From Rhodocyclaceae bacterium (lineage in GTDB: Bacteria > Pseudomonadota > Gammaproteobacteria > Burkholderiales > Rhodocyclaceae): a stretch of 7,354 nucleotides of DNA. A model generated the notes under the pieces. It had not been told where the DNA came from. It searched no databases and saw only the letters and a program-made list of their open reading frames with translations. The position numbers and the translations under genes are program-made. Positions 1 through 7,354 of the stretch are shown piece by piece (the stretch's first letter is position 1; each line of letters begins with the position of its first letter). The stretch lies in the NCBI GenBank assembly GCA_030689585.1, contig JAUYFZ010000113.1, positions 1 to 7,354 of the forward strand. Reading direction: 5' to 3'.

Positions 1-15
1 AACATGCCCCATTGA

Positions 16-133
16 CCTCCATCCCCACCCCAACCCTCCCCTTGAAGGGGAGGGAGAGATGCTCCTCCCCCTTGAAGGGGAGGGAGAGTTGCTCCTCCCC
101 CTTCAAGGGGGAGGCTGGGAGGGGGATGGGGAA
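16..133. repeat. GC-rich palindromic repeat cluster (REP-like), three 30-bp units with inverted outer arms
   Basis: Three tandem units of exactly 30 bp occupy 31-60, 61-90 and 91-120, each centred on CTTGAAG or CTTCAAG (centres 44, 74, 104). Unit 1 is a perfect palindrome (CCCTCCCCTT, one base, AAGGGGAGGG at 34-54). Unit 3 is another (CCTCCCCCTT, one base, AAGGGGGAGG at 94-114). Unit 2 mixes the left half of unit 3 with the right half of unit 1. Outer arms at about 19-39 (CCATCCCCACCCC...) and 111-131 (...GGGAGGGGGATGGGG) are near reverse complements, so the whole stretch can fold into one large hairpin. Bases 91-133 recur without a mismatch at 7246-7288, which shows a dispersed family. Such elements usually lie between genes, where they can act as terminators or mRNA stabilisers. 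Here it separates whatever lies upstream (expected hflC) from hisZ. Confidence 0.9.
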
Positions 134-154
134 TATGTTTCACGTTAAGGTTCG

Positions 155-169
155 AAGGGGCGTTAACTG

Positions 170-172
<3 letters not shown>
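155..172 (+). promoter_or_regulatory. Ribosome binding site and start of hisZ
   Basis: AAGGGG at 155-160 lies nine bases before the ATG at 170. An in-frame TAA at 164-166 sits two codons upstream of that ATG, so translation cannot begin further upstream. This fixes the hisZ start. Confidence 0.75.
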
Positions 173-2435
<2,263 letters not shown>

Positions 2436-2439
2436 CGAT

Positions 2440-3216
2440 ATGGAACTCTTCTATGCACTCGGATTTCACTGGAACAGGTCAACCGTGCCTGGCGTGGTGC
2501 CGACTCACTCCATTGAGCGGGTGGCCTTCCGTTTTCATCGCATGCTGCCTGAGTTCGTTTGGGATGCATCCGTGCTTGAAGGCAACCCATTCACTTTTCC
2601 TGAAGTCAAAACTCTGCTGGATGGCGTGACCATCGGCGGACGGAAAATCTCTGACCAAGAACAAGTCCTCAACCTGGCTGAAAGCTCTAAGCACCTTTTG
2701 GCGCTGGTGAAGGCTGGCAAGTTCTCCATGGACAAAGTGACGTTCACTGAGCTACATGGTCTTGTCGCCCGTAATGAAGCGCTGGAGTGGGGTCACTTCC
2801 GGGGTGAGGGAAAAGAAACAAACTACACGCCGGATGTTGGACTGGGTGAACATGACCGATATACGCCACTGGCAACCTTGGCCGGTGCCACGGAGTTGAA
2901 CCGCGTCTTTACCAGTGGCCTGGAAGTGCTTCAAAGCGAGGTGCAGCAACCCTTTGAGAAAGCCGCCGCCTTCTTCCTGTTCGGTGCCTTGCAACAATTC
3001 TTCTTCGATGGCAACAAGCGCACATCCCGTTTCATGATGAATGGCATTCTAATGTCAGCGGGTATTGACGCAATCAGCGTCCCCGCAGCCAAGGCACAGG
3101 AGTTCAATGAAAACATGGTCCGGTTTTACTTGGAGAAGGATGCTACTGAAATGATGGCGTTCTTGGTCGATTGCCACCCGGATGCTGAACAGATTCATGG
3201 TCGGCCAAGTGTATGA
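2440..3216 (+). CDS. Fic-domain protein with degenerate catalytic motif (His to Gln)
   Basis: Fic enzymes usually transfer AMP, or another nucleotide or phosphate group, from a cofactor to a protein hydroxyl. The target here is unknown. The 258-residue protein carries the Fic core motif as Q186-FFFDGNKRTSR-197. The glycine, asparagine and arginines of the consensus HPFx(D/E)GN(G/K)RxxR are present, but the catalytic base His is Gln (codon CAA at 2995-2997) and the following Pro is Phe. Near the N-terminus, ASVLEGNPFTFPEV (43-56) resembles the autoinhibitory (S/T)xxxE(G/N) helix of class II Fic proteins, with Ala at the S/T position. TIGGRKI, a helical middle part and the C-terminal MMNGILMSAGIDAISVPA complete the usual fold. 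No signal peptide or membrane segment is seen. The ATG lies four bases after the purA stop and has no clear Shine-Dalgarno sequence, so it is probably translated by coupling. No separate antitoxin gene adjoins it. AMPylation looks unlikely, and a binding or other transferase role is possible. Confidence 0.88.
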   Translation: MELFYALGFHWNRSTVPGVVPTHSIERVAFRFHRMLPEFVWDASVLEGNPFTFPEVKTLLDGVTIGGRKISDQEQVLNLAESSKHLLALVKAGKFSMDKVTFTELHGLVARNEALEWGHFRGEGKETNYTPDVGLGEHDRYTPLATLAGATELNRVFTSGLEVLQSEVQQPFEKAAAFFLFGALQQFFFDGNKRTSRFMMNGILMSAGIDAISVPAAKAQEFNENMVRFYLEKDATEMMAFLVDCHPDAEQIHGRPSV

Positions 3217-3238
3217 AGCTTGTTGATACGGCCTCGTG

Positions 3239-3275
3239 CCCAAAGTAGATGCCAACTGGCTTTTTGGGTGTTTTG
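3239..3275 (+). terminator. Weak candidate terminator after the Fic gene
   Basis: CCCAAA (3239-3244) can pair with TTTGGG (3263-3268) around an inner GCC/GGC pair (3251-3253 with 3258-3260), followed by TGTTTTG. The stem is interrupted and the T run is short. On the minus strand, where it would end tRNA transcription, no T run follows. The rest of 3217-3308 shows no gene. Confidence 0.25.
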
Positions 3276-3308
3276 TGAAGCTTTATGTTACTCAACCGTA
3301 TACGTTTT

Positions 3309-3393
<85 letters not shown>

Positions 3394-3407
3394 ACAACGA
3401 GGTGCGG

Positions 3408-3435
3408 ATTCTAAAGGAAACTTTCAAATTGTCAA
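3408..3435 (-). promoter_or_regulatory. Sigma70-type promoter of tRNA-Leu, overlapping the rnr start
   Basis: On the minus strand, TTGACA (complement of 3430-3435, a perfect -35) is followed after 16 bases by TAGAAT (complement of 3408-3413, one mismatch to TATAAT). The mature tRNA begins 14 bases after the -10 box, leaving room for a short 5' leader. The same DNA holds, on the plus strand, the rnr ribosome binding site (3414-3418) and the proposed TTG start (3429). Confidence 0.65.
3414..3431 (+). promoter_or_regulatory. rnr ribosome binding site and TTG start
   Basis: AAGGA at 3414-3418 precedes TTG at 3429 by ten bases. The alternative ATG at 3366 lies inside the tRNA gene, and its encoded stretch is the tRNA read backwards. 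The ATG at 3471 has no Shine-Dalgarno sequence and would remove the (S)K-rich, RRADP leader that RNase R proteins commonly have before FERE. Confidence 0.6.
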
Positions 3436-5636
3436 AGTCAAAACTTTCTAAAATACGTCGAGCTGATCCGATGTTCGAGCGCGAAGTAGCCAATTACGAA
3501 CATCCGCTGCCCAGTCGTGAGTACATTCTGCAAATATTGGCAGGGCAGGGCGTGCCTGTTTCCTTTGAATATTTGGCTGAATTGCTGGACGTGTGCCCCC
3601 ATGAACGAGAGGATTTCTCCCGCCGTTTGGGCGCAATGGCGCGTGACGGTCAGCTTCTGCAAAATCGTCGCGGCGACTGGTTGATCCCGGACAAGGCCGA
3701 TTTGATCCGGGGGCGCATCGAAGGGCATCGGGATGGTTACGGGTTTCTGATTCCTGAAAAGGGGGACGGTGCGGACCTTTTTCTCTCAGAAAAAGAAATG
3801 ACCAAGGTGTTGCACGGCGATCGGGCGATTGCCCGCGTGGTGGGGGTTGATCGCAAGGGGCGGCCTGAAGGCAAAATTGTTGAGGTCACTGAACGTGTCA
3901 ACACCCGTGTGGTAGGTCGTGTGCGGCAAGAGCATGGGGTATGGACGGTTATTGCCGAGAACCGTCGCTTGAGTCAGGATATTTTGGTCGCCCCTCCCGA
4001 TAAAAAAGGATTGAAACCCAAGGCGGGCCAAGTGGTGATGGTCGAGATTATTGAACAGCCCAGCAAACAATCTCAGCCTATTGGACGCATTGTCGAGATT
4101 CTTGGCAACTATGCCGATCCGGGTATGGAAATAGAGATTGCCTTGCGCAAGCACGATCTGCCTTTTGAATGGAATCGTGCGGCACTGGCGGAAGCCAAGG
4201 CATTGCCGGATGCGGTGAGGAAATCCGACTGGAAAGGGCGTGAGGATTTAACCGCCTTGCCGCTCGTCACCATTGACGGTGAGACGGCAAAAGATTTTGA
4301 TGATGCGGTGTTCTGCGAGCGTATAGGGACAGGCAAGGAGAATAAGGGGGAGAAGCGGGGGTATCGTTTGGTCGTCGCGATCGCCGATGTTTCCCATTAC
4401 GTGCAGTCCGGGGGGGCCTTGGATGCGGAAGCATTGGCGCGTGGTAATTCGGTTTATTTCCCGCGCCGGGTGATTCCCATGTTGCCGGAGAAAATTTCCA
4501 ACGGGCTATGCTCACTGAATCCGCAAGTCGAACGTCTGTGCATGGTATGTGACATGCGTATTTCGAGTATCGGCACCATTGAGCAGTATCGTTTTTATCC
4601 GGCGGTGATGTTTTCTCATGCACGACTGACGTATACCGAAGTAGCCGAAGCACTGTACGACAAGAATGCCAAGGCGCAGAAGAAGCTAGGGGCGCTGCTC
4701 CCTCCTCTCAAAAATCTTGATGCGCTTTTTCGTGTGCTGGTCAAGGCGCGCCAGAAGCGGGGGGCCATTGATTTTGAAACAGTGGAAACCCGCATGATCT
4801 TTGACGATCACGGCAAGATCGACAGGATCGAACCTACCGAACGCAACGATGCCATGCGCGTGATTGAAGAGTGTATGTTGGCGGCCAACGTTTGTGCTTC
4901 AGAGTTTCTCAAAGACCGGAAGCAGGAGGCACTCTACCGCGTCCACGAAGGTCCTACGGCAGAACGGTTAACCAAATTGCGCGATTTCTTGGGTACTTTT
5001 GGTTTTCAGTTGGGCGGAGGAGATGATCCCCACGCGAAGGATTATGCAGAATTGCTGAAAAAAATCGGCGACCGACCTGACAAGCAACTATTGCAAACGG
5101 TGATGTTGCGCTCACTGCGTCAGGCCATCTACAGCCCCGATAACGTGGGGCACTTTGGGTTGGCCTATGAGAGTTATACGCATTTCACCTCGCCTATCCG
5201 TCGTTACCCGGATCTTTTGATTCATCGTGCCATCAAAGCGGCGTTACAAAAGAAAACGTATACACCCAGCCCTTCCCATGACTGGAGCAGTATCGGCTTG
5301 GCCTGTTCTGCCACGGAGCGACGTGCCGATGAAGCCACCCGCGATGTCGAGGCCTGGTTGAAGTGTTACTACATGCAAGACCGCGTTGGCGAAGTGTTTG
5401 AAGGCAGTATCTCGGCGGTAGTTCCCTTTGGTATCTTCGTGGCTCTCGATGATGTCTTCGTCGAAGGACTGGTGCATGTCTCGGAATTAGGCCGCGATTA
5501 CTTCCATTTTGATGAAAAGGCTCATGCCATGGTGGGGGAGCGCACGGGAAAACGCTTCCGTCTTTCCGAGCGAGTGCGCGTACAACTGGTGCGAGTGGAC
5601 ATGGAGCAGAACAAGATCGATTTCCGATTGGCTTAA
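3429..5636 (+). CDS. rnr: Ribonuclease R (3'-5' exoribonuclease)
   Basis: RNase R is a processive 3'-5' hydrolytic exoribonuclease that degrades structured RNA and takes part in mRNA, rRNA and tmRNA-linked decay. From the TTG it has 735 residues. In order these are: a basic start (SKSKLSKIRRADP), a winged-helix region (about 31-89, HPLPSREYILQIL), cold-shock-like domains (about 94-245, GHRDGYGFLIP), the RNB nuclease domain (about 271-600), and an S1 domain from about 651 (VGEVFEGSISAVVPFGIFVAL). The catalytic metal-binding aspartates appear in TIDGETAKDFDDAVF as Asp283, Asp289, Asp291 and Asp292. The RNA-guiding block HFTSPIRRYPDLLIHR is at 585-600. The protein ends ten residues after VDMEQ, at IDFRLA, immediately after the S1 domain. 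The lysine-rich tail of E. coli RNase R (813 residues) is missing. A 7-G run at 4410-4416 is in frame. A small charged insertion (GTGKENKGEKRG) follows the aspartate motif. I see no strong promoter of its own, so it may rely on readthrough from purA-fic. Confidence 0.96.
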   Translation: MSKSKLSKIRRADPMFEREVANYEHPLPSREYILQILAGQGVPVSFEYLAELLDVCPHEREDFSRRLGAMARDGQLLQNRRGDWLIPDKADLIRGRIEGHRDGYGFLIPEKGDGADLFLSEKEMTKVLHGDRAIARVVGVDRKGRPEGKIVEVTERVNTRVVGRVRQEHGVWTVIAENRRLSQDILVAPPDKKGLKPKAGQVVMVEIIEQPSKQSQPIGRIVEILGNYADPGMEIEIALRKHDLPFEWNRAALAEAKALPDAVRKSDWKGREDLTALPLVTIDGETAKDFDDAVFCERIGTGKENKGEKRGYRLVVAIADVSHYVQSGGALDAEALARGNSVYFPRRVIPMLPEKISNGLCSLNPQVERLCMVCDMRISSIGTIEQYRFYPAVMFSHARLTYTEVAEALYDKNAKAQKKLGALLPPLKNLDALFRVLVKARQKRGAIDFETVETRMIFDDHGKIDRIEPTERNDAMRVIEECMLAANVCASEFLKDRKQEALYRVHEGPTAERLTKLRDFLGTFGFQLGGGDDPHAKDYAELLKKIGDRPDKQLLQTVMLRSLRQAIYSPDNVGHFGLAYESYTHFTSPIRRYPDLLIHRAIKAALQKKTYTPSPSHDWSSIGLACSATERRADEATRDVEAWLKCYYMQDRVGEVFEGSISAVVPFGIFVALDDVFVEGLVHVSELGRDYFHFDEKAHAMVGERTGKRFRLSERVRVQLVRVDMEQNKIDFRLA

Positions 5637-5668
5637 AAGGGGCATGGGTGCAGGTGATATGATGAACC

Positions 5669-7354
5669 ATGAAAAGAAATAGACTTCCTATCGGTATTCA
5701 AACCTTCTCAATCATTCGTGAAGAGGGTTATTACTATGTCGATAAAACGGCCATCGCCCTTCAACTGATTGAAAAGGGGACGCACTACTTTCTTTCCCGT
5801 CCGCGTCGCTTCGGTAAAAGTCTGTTTCTTGACACCTTAAAAGAATTGTTTGAAGGCAATGCACTATTATTTAAGGGGCTGGTTGCTGAAACGCGCTGGA
5901 ACTGGGAAATAAAATATCCGGTCATAAAAATCAGTTTTGGAGGCGGCGTGTTGAAGAGCCGTGCGGAACTGGATGAACGAGTTCATGAAATTCTGCGTGA
6001 TAACGAAAAGCGTCTGAAGATTGTTTGCGAGTACAAAACGCATCCAGGCTGCTTGAGTGAACTGATCGAACGGACGCACGAAGCCACGGGGCAGCGGGTG
6101 GTTGTTTTGGTGGACGAATACGATAAACCGATTCTAGACAATATTACCGACCGTGAAACAGCGCGAGCGATGCGAGATGGTTTGCGAAATTTATATTCGG
6201 TGATTAAGGATAGCGATGCCCATGTAAAGTTTGTTTTTCTGACAGGCGTGTCTAAATTTAGCAAAGTGAACTTGTTTTCTGGGCTAAATAACCTTGAAGA
6301 CATTACCATTTCACCGACATATTCCGCCATTTGCGGCTATACAGAAGCGGATGTCGACACCGTTTTTGCGCCGGAACTAGAAGGATTGAATCGTGAGGAA
6401 ATACGCCATTGGTACAACGGTTACAACTGGACAGGCGAAGCGGTCTACAACCCTTTTGATTTACTCCTTTTATTCAGAAATCGAGCATTCCAACCTTACT
6501 GGTTTGAAACCGGCACGCCAACTTTTTTGGTTGATCTGTTAGCGGAAAACAAATTTTTCACTCCCGACCTTGAGCGTTTGCAGAGTAGCGAAACACTGCT
6601 ATCGACTTTCGATGTGGATCGGATTGCCCCTGAAGCACTGTTGTTTCAGACCGGATATCTGACTATTCATGCCGTAAACCAGCCCTTGCTTGGTAAATGG
6701 GTTTACACCTTGGGTTACCCCAACCATGAAGTGGAATCCAGTTTGAATAATGCATTGCTATCAGCCTACGGTGCAAATGAGCGCGCCTTATTTGATGCAC
6801 AGTTGCGGTTAATTGATATTCTGATCGCTAATGATCACCTCGCCTTCAAAGAACTATTTCAGGCTTTTTTCGCCAGTATTCCACACGACTGGCACAGAAA
6901 GAACCCCATTGCTGAGTACGAGGGTTACTACGCCAGCATCTTTTACAGTTACTTTGCTGCGTTAGGACTTGACATTACGGTAGAGGACACCACCAACAAA
7001 GGACGCATCGATATGAGTGTGCGATTCCGAAATCGCATTTATCTTTTTGAATTCAAAGTGGTGGAATTAACCCCGGAAGGTCGCGCACTGGCGCAACTCA
7101 AGGCGAAGGACTATGCGGCCAAATACCGTGCAGACGGTCAACCCATTATCCTAATTGGCGTGGAATTCAGTAAGGAGACACGCAATATTGTCGGGTTCGA
7201 GGTGGAGGTTGAACCCATTCCATTACCCATAAGTCGAAGGCAGAAGCTCCTCCCCCTTCAAGGGGGAGGCTGGGAGGGGGATGGGGAAAGTGTGATTCAA
7301 GTAAATTCAATCAGTTACAAATGTCGTGCAACTCTTACCCCATCCCCACCCTAA
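5669..7354 (+). CDS. AAA-ATPase-like / PD-(D/E)XK nuclease-domain protein
   Basis: The architecture matches the widespread, functionally uncharacterised family that joins an AAA-ATPase-like domain (Pfam AAA-ATPase_like) to a C-terminal PD-(D/E)XK nuclease-like domain (PDDEXK_9). Start: LPIGIQTFSIIREEGYYYVDKT (6-27) is the family's N-terminal signature. The Walker A region is SRPRRFGKS (43-51) and Walker B is VVVLVDEYDKPIL (144-156). LTGVSKFSKVNLFSGLNNL follows at 191-209, and WYNGYNW at 248-254. The nuclease core shows Asp448 (GRIDMS), Glu461 and Lys463 (LFEFKV), with Glu418 (YEGYYAS) as a possible helper. No signal peptide or membrane segment is seen. The family part ends near residue 515 (FEVEVEP). 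Residues about 518-561 look like read-through into a palindromic repeat (LLPLQGGGWEGDG at 527-539, TPSPP at the end). The gene lies 32 bp after rnr, with possible ribosome binding AGGTGAT at 5652-5658. It looks more AT-rich than rnr and is probably acquired. The TAA stop is the last codon in the window. Confidence 0.9.
   Translation: MKRNRLPIGIQTFSIIREEGYYYVDKTAIALQLIEKGTHYFLSRPRRFGKSLFLDTLKELFEGNALLFKGLVAETRWNWEIKYPVIKISFGGGVLKSRAELDERVHEILRDNEKRLKIVCEYKTHPGCLSELIERTHEATGQRVVVLVDEYDKPILDNITDRETARAMRDGLRNLYSVIKDSDAHVKFVFLTGVSKFSKVNLFSGLNNLEDITISPTYSAICGYTEADVDTVFAPELEGLNREEIRHWYNGYNWTGEAVYNPFDLLLLFRNRAFQPYWFETGTPTFLVDLLAENKFFTPDLERLQSSETLLSTFDVDRIAPEALLFQTGYLTIHAVNQPLLGKWVYTLGYPNHEVESSLNNALLSAYGANERALFDAQLRLIDILIANDHLAFKELFQAFFASIPHDWHRKNPIAEYEGYYASIFYSYFAALGLDITVEDTTNKGRIDMSVRFRNRIYLFEFKVVELTPEGRALAQLKAKDYAAKYRADGQPIILIGVEFSKETRNIVGFEVEVEPIPLPISRRQKLLPLQGGGWEGDGESVIQVNSISYKCRATLTPSPP
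7246..7288 (+). repeat. Second copy of the palindromic element, inside the 3' end of the ATPase/nuclease gene
   Basis: These 43 bases match 91-133 exactly, including the palindrome CCTCCCCCTT, one base, AAGGGGGAGG (7249-7269) and the arm CTGGGAGGGGGATGGGG. The flanks on both sides differ, so this is a dispersed element and not a longer duplication. It is translated in frame as LLPLQGGGWEGDGE. Confidence 0.93.
7337..7354 (+). repeat. Start of a further element arm, cut by the window edge
   Basis: CCATCCCCACCC at 7340-7351 equals 19-30, the outer left arm of the first element. It supplies the final codons (Pro-Ser-Pro-Pro) and leads into the TAA stop at 7352-7354. It probably continues past the window as the inverted partner of 7246-7288, 48 bp away. 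Confidence 0.6.

Noticed and set aside
31..120. Three regularly spaced repeats as a possible mini-CRISPR array
   Set aside because: The 30-bp units are directly abutting and are palindromes themselves. There are no unique spacers and no cas gene nearby.
3214..3283. TGAAGCTT repeated at 3214-3221 and 3276-3283 as possible attachment-site repeats beside the tRNA
   Set aside because: Only 8 bp match, neither copy overlaps the tRNA 3' end, and there is no integrase gene or trapped island between them.
3274..3308. Possible rnr promoter (TTGTGA ... TATACG) before the tRNA
   Set aside because: The spacing of about 20 bases is too long and both boxes are poor matches.
3786..4154. 122-codon minus-strand frame inside rnr
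   Set aside because: It is antisense to the cold-shock domain region of rnr and has no recognisable features.
4410..4416. Run of seven G in rnr as a possible phase-variation tract
   Set aside because: The frame is intact, the tract encodes the usual SGG of the RNB domain, and switching off a core exoribonuclease is unlikely. Seven bases is short for such a switch.
5233..5670. 145-codon open frame on the minus strand across the 3' end of rnr
   Set aside because: It is opposite the S1 and RNB coding region of rnr. The product is Arg/Pro/His-rich, as expected from antisense of a real gene, and there is no start signal.

Overview
This looks like a chromosomal housekeeping block from a proteobacterium. 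It is most likely a betaproteobacterium of Nitrosomonadales/Gallionella type, though a gammaproteobacterium cannot be excluded without a search. The basis is the gene order hisZ-purA-(tRNA-Leu)-rnr, which follows the conserved hflC-hisZ-purA...rnr-rlmB neighbourhood of these classes, together with the beta-like wording of the HisZ sequence (for example [18 protein letters not shown]). Base composition is intermediate. The last gene looks more AT-rich by eye than purA and rnr.

Layout. Positions 1-169 hold no gene. They contain a GC-rich palindromic element built of three 30-bp units (centres at 44, 74 and 104) between inverted outer arms, followed by the hisZ ribosome binding site. Positions 170-1132 are hisZ, overlapping by 8 bp purA (1125-2435). 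Four bases later a Fic-domain gene begins (2440-3216). The 212-bp gap that follows carries tRNA-Leu(CAG) on the minus strand (3309-3393). The tRNA's apparent promoter lies across the ribosome binding site and start of rnr. RNase R (rnr) most likely starts at a TTG at 3429 and ends at 5636. After 32 bp comes a gene for an AAA-ATPase-like/PD-(D/E)XK nuclease protein (5669-7354), whose last ~40 codons run through another copy of the palindromic element. The stop codon sits on the final base of the window.

How the genes fit together. HisZ is the regulatory partner of the short HisG in the first step of histidine synthesis, and PurA commits IMP to AMP. The two pathways share purine precursors, and here the genes are translationally overlapped. 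RNase R and tRNA-Leu are core RNA functions. The Fic gene and the ATPase/nuclease gene are the accessory parts. The Fic protein has Gln in place of the catalytic His of its Fic motif, and its inhibitory-helix motif is nearly intact. The ATPase/nuclease has an element-encoded C-terminal tail.

I see no CRISPR array, no prophage and no evident new multi-gene system. The points most worth a second look are the His-less Fic protein, the palindromic element read as protein, the tRNA promoter over the rnr start, and the short HisZ.
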